40,498 bases of DNA from Lysobacteraceae bacterium (GTDB lineage Bacteria; Pseudomonadota; Gammaproteobacteria; Xanthomonadales; Xanthomonadaceae), in assembly GCA_028868545.1 (NCBI GenBank), contig JAGWUF010000020.1, positions 1 to 40,498 on the forward strand, in the 5' to 3' direction. Positions 15,178 through 24,237 of the stretch are shown here, one piece after another. Position numbers and translations under genes: made by a program. The notes under the pieces were generated by a model. It was not told where the DNA came from. It did not search any database and saw nothing but the letters and a program-made list of their open reading frames with translations. Position 1 is the first letter of the stretch. Each line of letters starts with the position of its first letter.

Positions 15178-18100
15178 ATGAAATTTACCGACATCTTCAT
15201 CAGGAAGCCGGTGCTGGCGATGGTCGTCAGCCTGTTCATCCTGTTGTTCGGCCTGCGTGCCTTCAGCGAAATGAACGTGCGCAAGTATCCGGAAATGCGC
15301 AACGCCGTGATCAATGTCAGCACCACGTATTTCGGTGCCGATGCCGACTTGATCCAGGGCTTCATCACCACGCCGCTGGAACGCGAGATCGCCAGCGCCG
15401 AGGGCATCGATTACATGACCTCGACCAGTGCGGCCGGGATGAGCACCATCCAGGCCTACATCCGGCTGGACAAGAACCCGAACGAAGCGCTCACCCAGAT
15501 CAGCGCCAAGGTCAACAAGATGCGCGGGCAATTGCCGCCGCAGTCGGAAGACCCGGTGATCGACCTGAAGCAGGGCGAGAGCATCGCCGGCATGTACCTG
15601 TCGTTCGCCAGCGATCGTCTGGACGGCAACCAGATCGGCGACTACCTGACCCGCGTGATCCAGCCGAAACTGGTCACCGTGGCGGGCGTGCAGAGCGCCG
15701 ACGTCATGGGCGCCGGCAACTTCGCCATGCGCATCTGGCTGAAGCCGGAGAAGATGGCGGCATTGAAGGTGACCGCCAGCGACGTCAGCACCGCGCTGCA
15801 ATCGAACAACGTGCTGGCGGCGGTCGGCTCGACCAAGGGCCAGATGGTGGCCATCGACATGACCGCGCGCACCGACCTGCGCAACGCCGACGAGTTCCGC
15901 AAGCTGGTGGTGCGCGAACAGGATGGCGCGATCGTGCGGCTGGGCGACATTGCCGACGTGGTGCTGGGCTCCGACAGCTACGGCACCTCGGTGCGCATCA
16001 ATGGCGGCGACACCGCCACCTTCATGGCGATCAACGTGTCGCCGGACGCCAATGCGCTGGACGTGATCAAGGCGGTGCGCAAGGTCTGGGACAACGAGAT
16101 CATCCCGCAGCTGCCGCAGGGCATGCAGGCCGGCATTCCGTACGACAGCACCGAGGCGATCCAGGACGCGATCAGCGAGGTGATCCGCACGATCGTGGAA
16201 GCCCTGCTGATCGTGATCGTGGTGATCTACCTGTTCCTGGGCTCGTTGCGCAGCGTGCTGATCCCGGCGATCTCCATCCCGCTGTCGCTGGTGGGCGGGA
16301 TGTTCCTGATGTTGCTGATGGGCTTCACCATCAACCTGCTGACCTTGCTGTCGATGGTGCTGGCGATCGGGATCGTGGTCGATGACGCGATCATCGTGCT
16401 GGAGAACATCCATCGCCACATCGAGGAAGGCATGACGCCGATGGACGCCGCGCTGCGCGGCGCGCGCGAGCTGGCCTGGCCGGTGGTGGCGATGACCACC
16501 ACCCTGATCGCGGTGTACCTGCCGATCGGCTTCCAGGGCGGCATGACCGGCGTGCTGTTCACCGAGTTCGCGTTCACCCTGGCCGGCGCGGTGCTGCTGT
16601 CGGGCGTGATCGCGCTGACGCTGACGCCGATGATGAGCTCGCGCATCCTCAAGGCGCATGACCCGGATCATCCGAAAGGCAGGTTCGAACTGTGGCTGGA
16701 CACCCGCTTCGACAAGCTGCACCACGCCTACCAGCGCCGCCTGCACGGCGCACTGGAAACCAGGTCGGTGATCGCGGCGTTCGGCCTGATCGTGCTGGTC
16801 AGTTGCGCGTTCCTGTACTTGGGCGCGCCCAAGGAGCCGGCGCCGATCGAGGACGAAGGCTTCATCTTCTCGGTCGCCAGTGCCGACCCGGTGGCCACCC
16901 TGGATTACGTGGAACGCTATACCCGGGAGATTTCCAGATTCACGCGCGGCATTCCCGAGATCAAGGAAACCTTCCTGATCAATGGCGGCATGGGCGGTGG
17001 CGGTGGCGCCAGTCCCAGCGCGATGGCCGGCTTCGTGCTCAAGCCGTGGAGCCAGCGCACCCGCTCCACCAACCAGGTGTTGCAACAGGAATTGCAGCCG
17101 AAATTGAACGAGATCACCGGCCTGAAGGTGTTCGCGATGGTGCCGCCGTCGCTGCCCAGTGCGGGCGGCGGCGGCGGTGGCGGCGAGTTCATCGTCGGCG
17201 GCGTGGGCAGCCTGCAGCAGTTGTCGGAGTTGTCCGACGCGATCCTCGCCAAGGCCTATGCCAGCAAGCGCTTCATCTTCCTCGACAAGGACCTGAAGAT
17301 CGACAAGCCGCGGATCGAGGTCAACATCGACCGCGACAAGGCGGCCACGCTGGGCATCGACATGCGCACGCTGGCGGCCGACATGTCGGCGATGCTGGCG
17401 GGCGGCTACAGCAACCTGTTCTCGATGCAGAATCGCTCGTACCGCGTCATTCCGCAGGTGCAACGCAAGGATCGCCTGAATGCCAGCGACCTCGAGAACT
17501 ACTACACGCGCACCCGCGACGGGAAGCTGATCCCGCTGTCCACCCTCGTGACCCTGAAGGAAAGCGCACAGCCGCAGTCGCTGAAGCGCTTCCAGCAGCT
17601 CAATGCGGTGTCGATCATGTTTGCCCCGCGCCCCGGCGTGAGCAAGGGCGAGGCCCTGGCCATTCTCGACCAGGCCGCCAAGGAGGTGCTGCCGCAGGGC
17701 TACAGCGTGGACTATGCCGGCGAGTCGCGGCAGTTCAAGCAGGAAGGCACGGCGATGCTGATGACCATGGCGCTGGCCTTGATCGTGATCTTCCTGGTGC
17801 TGTCGGCGCAGTTCGAGAGCTTCCGCGACGCGCTGATCATGCTGCTCACGGTACCGATGGCGATCTGCGGTGCACTGCTGGCGCTGAACGTGTTGGCGCT
17901 GGTGGGCGGCATCCTGCAGGCGATGGGCATCGAAGCCTTCCCCGGCATGAGCATCAACATCTACACCCAGGTGGGGCTGGTGACGCTGGTCGGCGTGATT
18001 TCCAAGCACGGCATCCTGATCGTGGAGTTCGCCAACAAGCTGCAGATCGAGAAAGGCCTGAGCAAGCGCGAGGCGATCGAGGAAGCCACCGGCATCCGCC

Positions 18101-18360
18101 TGCGCCCGGTGCTGATGACCACCGCCGCGCTGGTGTTCGCGATGATCCCGATGCTGATGGCCAAGGGCCCCGGCGCCGCCTCGCGCTTCTCGATGGGCGT
18201 GGTGATCGCCTCCGGCATGACCATCGGCACCTTGTTCACCCTGTTCGTGCTGCCGGCGTTCTACCTGTACCTGGCCCGCGACCATGCGCACGCCCCGCAG
18301 GCGGATGCGGATGCGCCGCATCACCAAACGAACCCCATCCCCACCCAACCCTCCCCTTGA
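15178..18360 (+). CDS. RND multidrug efflux permease (HAE1 family)
   Basis: 1060 aa inner-membrane proton-driven pump of AcrB/MexB type. It starts with the family's MKFTDIFIRKPVLAMVVSL (first membrane helix). The proton-relay pair D402/D403 lies in GIVVDDAIIVLENI (helix 4), with the second pseudo-repeat ending in GLVTLVGVISKHGILIVEFANKLQ. About 12 membrane helices flank two large periplasmic loops. Two glycine-rich stretches are unusual: GGMGGGGGASPSAM (about 603) and SAGGGGGGGEF (about 662), probably flexible links in the second porter loop. The last codons are cut into by a CCTCCCC palindrome, leaving a low-complexity histidine/proline tail. No outer-membrane channel gene follows. Confidence 0.95.
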   Translation: MKFTDIFIRKPVLAMVVSLFILLFGLRAFSEMNVRKYPEMRNAVINVSTTYFGADADLIQGFITTPLEREIASAEGIDYMTSTSAAGMSTIQAYIRLDKNPNEALTQISAKVNKMRGQLPPQSEDPVIDLKQGESIAGMYLSFASDRLDGNQIGDYLTRVIQPKLVTVAGVQSADVMGAGNFAMRIWLKPEKMAALKVTASDVSTALQSNNVLAAVGSTKGQMVAIDMTARTDLRNADEFRKLVVREQDGAIVRLGDIADVVLGSDSYGTSVRINGGDTATFMAINVSPDANALDVIKAVRKVWDNEIIPQLPQGMQAGIPYDSTEAIQDAISEVIRTIVEALLIVIVVIYLFLGSLRSVLIPAISIPLSLVGGMFLMLLMGFTINLLTLLSMVLAIGIVVDDAIIVLENIHRHIEEGMTPMDAALRGARELAWPVVAMTTTLIAVYLPIGFQGGMTGVLFTEFAFTLAGAVLLSGVIALTLTPMMSSRILKAHDPDHPKGRFELWLDTRFDKLHHAYQRRLHGALETRSVIAAFGLIVLVSCAFLYLGAPKEPAPIEDEGFIFSVASADPVATLDYVERYTREISRFTRGIPEIKETFLINGGMGGGGGASPSAMAGFVLKPWSQRTRSTNQVLQQELQPKLNEITGLKVFAMVPPSLPSAGGGGGGGEFIVGGVGSLQQLSELSDAILAKAYASKRFIFLDKDLKIDKPRIEVNIDRDKAATLGIDMRTLAADMSAMLAGGYSNLFSMQNRSYRVIPQVQRKDRLNASDLENYYTRTRDGKLIPLSTLVTLKESAQPQSLKRFQQLNAVSIMFAPRPGVSKGEALAILDQAAKEVLPQGYSVDYAGESRQFKQEGTAMLMTMALALIVIFLVLSAQFESFRDALIMLLTVPMAICGALLALNVLALVGGILQAMGIEAFPGMSINIYTQVGLVTLVGVISKHGILIVEFANKLQIEKGLSKREAIEEATGIRLRPVLMTTAALVFAMIPMLMAKGPGAASRFSMGVVIASGMTIGTLFTLFVLPAFYLYLARDHAHAPQADADAPHHQTNPIPTQPSP

Positions 18361-18369
18361 AGGGGAGGG
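18349..18369. repeat. Palindrome overlapping the RND pump stop codon
   Basis: CCCTCCCCTT-G-AAGGGGAGGG is a perfect 10-bp inverted repeat that contains the TGA stop (18358-18360) and is followed by CTTT. It may act as a terminator and belongs with the CCCTCTCC-type intergenic repeats of xanthomonads. Confidence 0.6.
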
Positions 18370-18382
18370 CTTTGAGCAGCCC

Positions 18383-18408
18383 AACCTTCGCCTTGATGAC
18401 GAAGGTTT
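18383..18408. terminator. Bidirectional hairpin between RND pump and bioD
   Basis: AACCTTCG / CGAAGGTT with a 9-nt loop, followed by T at 18408, lies between the convergent pump and bioD genes and covers the first bases of the bioD stop codon. The flanking T-run is short, so strength is moderate. Confidence 0.5.
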
Positions 18409-19081
18409 AAGCCAACATCGGCAGCCGTAGATACGGTGCAAGCAGCGCCGGGGCTGCGCCCGGCGCATGCGGCAGCACGCCCCAGCACGGGGCCGGCAGG
18501 CGTGCGCGCAGCATCGCGAGGTTGTCTTCCACCCGCGCCATCGCCGGGTCGATGTGCGAGGCGATCCAGCCCGCCAGGTGCGCGCCGTCATCCACGATGG
18601 CGCGTGCGCTGAGCAATGCGTGGTTGAGGCAGCCCAGCCGCAGCCCCACCACCAGCACCACCGGCAGCCGCAGCGCGCGCACCAGGTCGACCTGCATCAT
18701 GGTTGCCGACAGCGGCGCGGCCCAGCCGCCCACACCCTCCATCACCAGAGCATCGGCGTGGTCGCAGGCGCGCGCATGCGCGGCGAGGATCGGCAGCAGT
18801 TCCACCGTGATGCCGGCATCGCGCGCCGCCAGCTCGGGGGCCAGCGGATGCTCCAGCGCGAACGGGTTGCAGTCGGCATAGGCCAGGGCATGGCTGCCCG
18901 CGGCCAGCAGGGCCAGCGCATCCTCGTTGCGCCACTGGCCATCGACGCGTTCGCAGCCGCTGGCCACCGGCTTCATCCCCACCGCGCGCAAACCGTGGCC
19001 ACGCAAGGCGTGCAGCAGTGCGCAGCTGGTCAATGTTTTGCCGATGCCGGTGTCGGTGCCGGTGACGTAAACCGAGAACAT
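18407..19081 (-). CDS. bioD: ATP-dependent dethiobiotin synthetase BioD
   Basis: 224 aa. It catalyses carboxylation and ring closure of 7,8-diaminopelargonate to dethiobiotin with ATP. The P-loop is GTDTGIGKTLTSCALLHAL (residues 8-26), then MKPVASGC with the catalytic Lys, EGVGGWAAPL (phosphate-binding loop) and VVLVVGLRLGCLNHALLSARAI. The length agrees with the family. It stands alone without the other bio genes in the window; its start at 19081 is 67 bp from the divergent methionine sulfoxide reductase gene. Confidence 0.94.
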   Translation of the reverse strand: MFSVYVTGTDTGIGKTLTSCALLHALRGHGLRAVGMKPVASGCERVDGQWRNEDALALLAAGSHALAYADCNPFALEHPLAPELAARDAGITVELLPILAAHARACDHADALVMEGVGGWAAPLSATMMQVDLVRALRLPVVLVVGLRLGCLNHALLSARAIVDDGAHLAGWIASHIDPAMARVEDNLAMLRARLPAPCWGVLPHAPGAAPALLAPYLRLPMLA

Positions 19082-19148
19082 GCGCCCGCTGCCTGTCGTG
19101 GAATGACCCCATGGTAAGCCCGGTGCGACGAGTTGCTACACTCGCCGC

Positions 19149-19634
19149 ATGAGCTTCAAGACCCAGAGCCTCGTCGGCAGCAAACCAGAGCAATACACGC
19201 AACTGCTGGTGCAGGCGCAAGCGCTGCTGCATGGCGAGCACGAGCGGATTGCGAATGCCGCCAACCTGTCCGCGTTGGTGTACCACGCGCTGCCGGATCT
19301 GAACTGGGTGGGCTTTTATTTTTTCGACGGCAACGAGCTGGTGGTGGGCCCGTTCCAGGGACTGCCGGCTTGCGTGCGCATCCCGCTGTCCAAGGGCGTG
19401 TGCGGCGCTGCCGCCAGCACCCGCACCACCCAGCGCGTGGAAGACGTGAACGCGTTCCCCGGCCATATCGCCTGCGATTCGGCATCGCGCTCCGAACTGG
19501 TGGTGCCGCTGTACCGGGGCGATGCGCTGCTGGGCGTGTTCGACCTCGACAGCCCGCTGCCCGCGCGCTTCGATGCCGACGACCAGCGCGGCCTGGAAGC
19601 CATCGCCAACGCCTTCCTGGAGGCGCTGGCATGA
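19149..19634 (+). CDS. msrC: Free methionine-(R)-sulfoxide reductase (GAF domain)
   Basis: 161 aa single GAF domain that reduces free L-methionine-(R)-sulfoxide using thioredoxin. The three redox cysteines are in place: LPACVRIPLSKGVCGAAA gives two and GHIACDSASRSELVVPL the third. WVGFYF and GVFDLDSP are family hallmarks. The stop overlaps the next start (ATGA), coupling it to the TfoX-like gene. Confidence 0.93.
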   Translation: MSFKTQSLVGSKPEQYTQLLVQAQALLHGEHERIANAANLSALVYHALPDLNWVGFYFFDGNELVVGPFQGLPACVRIPLSKGVCGAAASTRTTQRVEDVNAFPGHIACDSASRSELVVPLYRGDALLGVFDLDSPLPARFDADDQRGLEAIANAFLEALA

Positions 19635-20014
19635 CCGTGAAAATGCGCAACATCGGCCCGAAGTCGGCGGCCTGGCTGCGCCAGGTGGGGTTGCGGTCGC
19701 TGGAGGACATCGCCGCGATCGGCACCGTCGATGCCTTCATGAAGGTCCGTCGCGCCGGCTTCAAGCCCGGCCTGAACCTGCTGTACGCGCTGGAAGGCGC
19801 GCTGCTGGACTGCCACTGGCAGGAAGTGCCCGAGGCCCGTCGCAGCGCGCTGGTGCAGGCCGCCGAGGCCGCCACCGCGCTGCTGCCGCCGCCGCGCCAC
19901 CGGCCGGCGGCAGCCCCGGTCACCACCACCCATCACGATGAAGGGGCGGCACCGGCGTTTGCGCTGTTCGATGACGACCGCCAGGCCGGTTCGGAATTCC
20001 ACTCCGGCGACTGA
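19631..20014 (+). CDS. TfoX/Sxy C-terminal domain protein
   Basis: 127 aa. Residues 5-82 match the TfoX C-terminal helix-hairpin-helix-like domain: MRNIGPKSAAWLRQVGLRSLEDIAAIG then GLNLLYALEGALLDCHWQEVP. The N-terminal TfoX domain is absent. The last 45 residues are a low-complexity Pro/Ala/His/Asp tail (TTTHHDEG). TfoX/Sxy regulates competence in other gammaproteobacteria, but stand-alone C-terminal domains have no proven role. Start overlaps the upstream stop by 4 bp. Confidence 0.82.
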   Translation: MTVKMRNIGPKSAAWLRQVGLRSLEDIAAIGTVDAFMKVRRAGFKPGLNLLYALEGALLDCHWQEVPEARRSALVQAAEAATALLPPPRHRPAAAPVTTTHHDEGAAPAFALFDDDRQAGSEFHSGD

Positions 20015-20049
20015 GCCGCCAGCCACCTGCGTGGCTGGGCTAGAATGGC

Positions 20050-20262
20050 CGCGTTCGAGGTGATCCAACGGCATCTGCCAGCGGATTGAAACGGGAAGCC
20101 GGTGACGATGCCTGCGTGCATCCAGTCCGGCGCTGCCCCCGCAACGGTAAGCGAGACAAGTCCGACATCGGCCACTGTGCGCGCATCCTGTCGATGCTGG
20201 CATGGGAAGGCGTCGGACGGGACATCGAAGGATGTCCGCCCGCCAGCCCGGAGACCGGCCTT
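20050..20262 (+). ncRNA. Cobalamin (AdoCbl) riboswitch
   Basis: The conserved core is visible in order: GGGAAGCCGGTG (20093-20104), GCTGCCCCCGCAACGGTAAG (20132-20151), and the B12 box AGCCCGGAGACCGGCC (20245-20260). It precedes btuB by about 140 nt. Between the two lies a GC hairpin GGCGCGC / GCGCGCC (20370-20389) that ends directly before the btuB ribosome site GGAG (20390-20393), a plausible expression platform at the level of translation initiation. Exact ends are approximate. Confidence 0.95.
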
Positions 20263-20401
20263 GGACACGTCTGGTTGCGATGCGGAGGGCATTGCGCGGT
20301 CCCGCGCATGCCGTTGCCGCAGCGCTGCCCGCGTCCGTCCCCCGCACCACAGCCGCCCACCACACCCTGGGCGCGCGGGCGTGCGCGCCGGAGACTTCGC
20401 A

Positions 20402-22303
20402 ATGCCACTCTGCAATCCTTTGTTCCGCCTGACCGCACTGGCCACCGCATTGGCCACCGCCCTGCCCGGCATCGCCCTGGCGCATGGCGACGATGCCACC
20501 GACCTCGACAAGGTCATCGTCACCGCCACCCGCACCGCCACCACGGTGGATGCCGCGCTGGCCGCGGTGGACGTGATCGACCGCGCGCAGATCGACGCCA
20601 GCAGCGCGCGTTCGCTGCCGGAACTGCTGCGCGGCCGCGCCGGCATCACCCTGGTCAACCAGGGCGGGCTGGGCAAGCTGTCCACGCTGTTCCTGCGTGG
20701 CACCGAATCGGACCACACGCTGTTCCTGATCGACGGCGTGCGCGTGGGCTCGCCCGCCTCCGGCCTGACCATGCTGCAGGACCTGCCGCTGGCGCAGATC
20801 GAGCGCATCGAGATCGTGCGCGGCCCGCGCTCTTCGTTGTACGGCGCCGACGCCATCGGCGGCGTCATCCAGATCTTCACCCGCCGCGGCGCGCGCGAGG
20901 GCATCAACGGCCACGGGCGCATCGCCGCCGGCAGCCACGGGCTGCGCGAAGCCTCGGCCGGCGTCGACCTGCGCGGCAAGCGCGGCGGCGTGGGCGTGGA
21001 CGTGGCGCACCAAGGCACCGACGGCATCAATGCCTGCCGCGGGTTTTACGATCCGGCCACCTGGGCCGGTGCCGGCTGCTTCATCGTGCCGGGCACCCAC
21101 CTGGACCGCGACGGTTACCGCAACAGCAGCGCCAGCCTGCGCGCCGACTTCGCCGCCAGCGATGCCTGGCAGTTCGATGCACGCGCCACCCGCGCGGAGG
21201 GCCACAACGACTACGACGGCGACTACGTCGACAACTCCGACATCGTGCAACAAACCGTGGGCGGCAGCGTGCGTTTCGTGCCATCGCAAGCTGTGCAGCT
21301 GAAGTTGACGCTGGGCCGCAATACCGACGATTCCAGCAGTTCTCTGGGCAACAGTTTCAGCAACCGCTTCGTCACCACCCGTGACAGCGCGAGCCTGCAA
21401 GGTGATTTCACCGTGGCGCAAGGCCAGGTGCTGACCGCCGGTTACGATTTCCTGCGCGACCGCGCCAACGTCAGTGACAAGTGGTCGCCGTTCCACGCCG
21501 CGCGCGGCAACCGTGGCGGCTTCGTGCAATACCAAGGCCGGCTTGGGACAGGCACGTTCGGTACGCAGGATGTGCAGCTGAGCCTGCGCCACGACAACAA
21601 CGACCAATTCGGCGGCAAGACCACCGGCGGCATTGCCTGGGGCGTGGATTTTGCCGGCAACTGGCGCGCCACCGCCAGCTACGGCACCGCATTCAAGGCC
21701 CCCAGTTTCAATGAGCTGTACTACCCCGGCTTCAGCAACCCGCTGCTATTGCCGGAATCCTCGCGCAGCAGCGAGCTGTCGCTGGGCCAGCACGGCAAGG
21801 ACTGGCAATGGCAGGCGCATGCCTATGAAACCCGCGTCGACAACCTGATTGCCTACGACGCCAGCAAGGGCAAGCCGGGCAATGTGGAACAGGCACGCAT
21901 CCGCGGGCTGGAGCTGACCGCCAGCGCGACGCTGGGCGAATGGGATCTGCGCGGCCAACTGGGCTGGTTGCAGGCACGCAACCTGAGCAATGGCTTCCTG
22001 CATGGCAAGCAGCTGGCACGCCGGCCCACCCGCAGCGCGCGGCTGGATCTGGACCGCAACATCGGCAATTGGGGCTTCGGCCTGAGCGGCATCGCCGAAG
22101 CCGCCCGCTGGGACGATGTGGCCAACAGCCTGCGCGTGGGCGGCTACGGCACGCTGGATGGCCGCGTGTCCTGGCGCTTCGCCCCCGGCTGGACGCTGCA
22201 AGCCAACCTGATCAACGCCTTCGACAAGCACTACCAGACCAGCGCGTGGTACGCGCAGCCGGGCCGCGAATACACGCTGAGCCTGCGCTGGCAGCCGCAA
22301 TGA
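20402..22303 (+). CDS. btuB: TonB-dependent vitamin B12 receptor BtuB
   Basis: 633 aa outer-membrane beta-barrel transporter for cobalamin. A signal peptide (residues about 1-26, ending ALPGIALAHG) is followed by a TonB box (DKVIVTATR). The plug domain has LPELLRGRAGITLVNQGG, FLRGTESDHTLFLIDGVRVG and IEIVRGPRSSLYGADAIGGVI. A 22-strand-type barrel follows, ending ...REYTLSLRWQPQ with an aromatic near the C-terminus. Start ATG at 20402 has GGAGA 8 nt upstream. The upstream B12 riboswitch supports the substrate. No btuCDF or cob genes lie in the window. Confidence 0.94.
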   Translation: MPLCNPLFRLTALATALATALPGIALAHGDDATDLDKVIVTATRTATTVDAALAAVDVIDRAQIDASSARSLPELLRGRAGITLVNQGGLGKLSTLFLRGTESDHTLFLIDGVRVGSPASGLTMLQDLPLAQIERIEIVRGPRSSLYGADAIGGVIQIFTRRGAREGINGHGRIAAGSHGLREASAGVDLRGKRGGVGVDVAHQGTDGINACRGFYDPATWAGAGCFIVPGTHLDRDGYRNSSASLRADFAASDAWQFDARATRAEGHNDYDGDYVDNSDIVQQTVGGSVRFVPSQAVQLKLTLGRNTDDSSSSLGNSFSNRFVTTRDSASLQGDFTVAQGQVLTAGYDFLRDRANVSDKWSPFHAARGNRGGFVQYQGRLGTGTFGTQDVQLSLRHDNNDQFGGKTTGGIAWGVDFAGNWRATASYGTAFKAPSFNELYYPGFSNPLLLPESSRSSELSLGQHGKDWQWQAHAYETRVDNLIAYDASKGKPGNVEQARIRGLELTASATLGEWDLRGQLGWLQARNLSNGFLHGKQLARRPTRSARLDLDRNIGNWGFGLSGIAEAARWDDVANSLRVGGYGTLDGRVSWRFAPGWTLQANLINAFDKHYQTSAWYAQPGREYTLSLRWQPQ

Positions 22304-22348
22304 GTTGAGGAGGGCGGCACCGCAAGGACGCGCGCAGGGATGCGACGG

Positions 22349-22375
22349 GGCCCGGCAGGAATGCCGGGCCTTTTT
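22349..22375 (+). terminator. Rho-independent terminator of btuB
   Basis: A perfect 9-bp stem GGCCCGGCA / TGCCGGGCC with a 4-nt loop is followed by TTTTT. It lies 45 bp past the btuB stop. Confidence 0.95.
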
Positions 22376-22447
22376 GTGTTCGTTGTCAGGGTTTGGATAG
22401 CGGGCTGGCCGCCCCTCTTGCGAAGCAGGCGGGATGCGCACATCATT

Positions 22448-22467
22448 GTGAGTAATTGATTACTCAC
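22448..22467. promoter_or_regulatory. Perfect palindromic operator for the TetR-led efflux operon
   Basis: GTGAGTAATTGATTACTCAC has two 9-bp arms around TG and ends 13 bp before the TetR start codon. Position and symmetry fit an autoregulatory TetR-family operator. Confidence 0.75.
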
Positions 22468-22480
22468 TTCCGGAATTCCG

Positions 22481-23089
22481 ATGACCCTCCGCCCCCGCCC
22501 GCTGCCCGCCGACGAACGTCGTGCCGCCACGGTGGACGCCGTGATTGCGCTGGCCGCCGAACAGAACCCCGGCGACATCACCACCGCCGCCATCGCCCAG
22601 CGCATGGGCCTGACCCAGGGCGCGCTGTTCCGGCATTTCCCGAGCAAGGACGCGATCCTCGAAGCGGTGCTGGGCTGGGCCAGCGAACGCCTGCTGGCGC
22701 AACTGGATGACGCGGCCACCGCAGCCCGCAGCCCGCTGGCGGCACTGGAGGCGATGTTCATGGCCCACGTCGGCTTCGTCACCCGCCATCCGGGTGTGCC
22801 ACGCATGCTGTTCGGTGAACTGCAGCGCCCCGGCGACACCCTTCCCAAGCGCATGGCGCAGACCCTGACCCAGGGCTACGCACAGCGCCTGCGCGGGCAC
22901 CTGACGGCGGGTATCGCGCGGCAGGAACTCGACGTCACGCTGGACGTGGACGCCGCCGCCACCTTGTTCATCGGCACCGTGCAGGGACTGGTGATGCAGT
23001 CGCTGATCGCCGGCGACGTGACGCGCATGCACCGCGACGCGCCGGGCGTGTTTGCCATCTATCGCCGCGGTATCCGGAGCCTGTCATGA
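22481..23089 (+). CDS. TetR family transcriptional regulator
   Basis: 202 aa. The N-terminal helix-turn-helix is ITTAAIAQRMGLTQGALFRHFPSKDAILEAVL (residues about 33-64), the TetR signature. The C-terminal ligand domain is all-helical (MLFGELQRPGD, ATLFIGTVQGLVMQSLI). It is the first gene of a four-gene operon; its stop overlaps the HlyD start (ATGA). The arrangement resembles E. coli cecR-ybhG, a TetR-repressed exporter. Inferred role: autorepressor released by a transported or related compound, acting on the palindrome at 22448. Confidence 0.9.
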   Translation: MTLRPRPLPADERRAATVDAVIALAAEQNPGDITTAAIAQRMGLTQGALFRHFPSKDAILEAVLGWASERLLAQLDDAATAARSPLAALEAMFMAHVGFVTRHPGVPRMLFGELQRPGDTLPKRMAQTLTQGYAQRLRGHLTAGIARQELDVTLDVDAAATLFIGTVQGLVMQSLIAGDVTRMHRDAPGVFAIYRRGIRSLS

Positions 23090-24237
23090 GCCTGCCCGCC
23101 CTGTCCCGCCGCACACTGGCCCTGTTGGCGGTCATCATCCCGCTGCTGCTGCTGTTCGTGTACGTCATTCTGCGTTCGGGCCCGCTGGCCCCGGTGGCGG
23201 TCACCACAACGTCGGTCAGTACCCGCGCGATCACCCCGGCGCTGTATGGCATCGGCACCGTGCAGGCGCGCTACAGCTACAGGATCGGCCCCACCTCCGC
23301 CGGGCGTTTGCAGCGACTGGACGTGCATGTGGGGGATGTGGTCAAGGCCGGACAAATGCTGGGAGTGATGGCCCCGGTGGATCTGGACGACCGCCTGGGC
23401 GCGCAGCAGGCCGCCATCGCCAGCGCGCAATCTTTCTTGCAACAGACGCAGGCACGCCAGCGTTATGCGCAGGCGCAGGCGCAGCGCTACACGCAACTGG
23501 CGCAGCAACAGTTGGTCAGCGTGGAAACGGCCTCGGCGCGCAAGCAGGAGCTGGATGTGGCCAATGCCGCCTTGAATGCCGCCCACGACGACATCCGCCG
23601 TCTGCAGGCGGAGCGCAATGCGGTGCAGGCGCAACGCGGCAATCTGGCGTTGCTGGCACCGGTGGACGGGCTGGTGGTGGCGCGCAACATCGACCCCGGC
23701 ACCACGGTGGTGGCAGGGCAGTCGGTGGTGGAAATCGTCGATCCCGCCAGCCTGTGGGTGGATGCACGCTTTGACCAGATCAACGCCGGCGGGCTGGCTG
23801 CGTCGCTGCCGGCCAGCATCCTCCTGCGCTCCGGCGAGGGGGTTGCGCAGCCTGGACGCGTGCAGCGCATCGAGCCGGTGGCCGACACCGTCACCGAGGA
23901 GACCCATGCCAAGATCGTGTTCGACACCCTGCCCGCGCCGCTGCCACCGCTGGGCGAACTGGCGGAAGTCACGGTGCAGCTGCCGCGCGAAGCCGCCATG
24001 CCGGTCATTCCGAATGCCGCCATCCGCACCGTCGGCGGCCAGCGCGGCGCGTGGAAGCTGGTCAATGGCGAACTGCAGTTCGCGCCGCTGGCGCTTGGCC
24101 GCAGCGACCTGAACGGCAACGTGCAGGTGCGCAAGGGACTGCGCGGCGGTGAACAGGTGGTGGTGTACAGCGAAAAGACCCTGAGCGCGAAAACCCGCAT
24201 CAAGGTGGTCGAACGGATCACGGGCACCGCGCCATGA
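23086..24237 (+). CDS. HlyD/DevB-type periplasmic adaptor of ABC exporter
   Basis: 383 aa with one N-terminal anchor (about residues 10-29). Lipoyl halves RIGPTSAGRLQRLDVHVGDVVKAGQMLGVM and LLAPVDGLVVARNIDPGTTVVAGQSVVEIVD flank a long coiled-coil hairpin (about 105-185: QQAAIASAQSFLQQTQAR and ELDVANAALNAAHDDI) that should contact an outer-membrane channel. A beta-barrel domain follows. Coupled by ATGA overlaps to both the TetR gene upstream and the permease downstream. Substrate unknown. Confidence 0.9.
   Translation: MSLPALSRRTLALLAVIIPLLLLFVYVILRSGPLAPVAVTTTSVSTRAITPALYGIGTVQARYSYRIGPTSAGRLQRLDVHVGDVVKAGQMLGVMAPVDLDDRLGAQQAAIASAQSFLQQTQARQRYAQAQAQRYTQLAQQQLVSVETASARKQELDVANAALNAAHDDIRRLQAERNAVQAQRGNLALLAPVDGLVVARNIDPGTTVVAGQSVVEIVDPASLWVDARFDQINAGGLAASLPASILLRSGEGVAQPGRVQRIEPVADTVTEETHAKIVFDTLPAPLPPLGELAEVTVQLPREAAMPVIPNAAIRTVGGQRGAWKLVNGELQFAPLALGRSDLNGNVQVRKGLRGGEQVVVYSEKTLSAKTRIKVVERITGTAP

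Noticed and set aside
14836-18591. Open frame of 1251 codons on the minus strand, opposite the RND adaptor and pump
   Set aside because: It is rich in His/Gln/Arg, has no recognisable domain, and is the mirror of GC-rich third positions in the real plus-strand genes.
19316-21607. Open frame of 763 codons opposite btuB and its riboswitch
   Set aside because: Runs across several unrelated genes and an RNA element, with no domain; antisense artefact.
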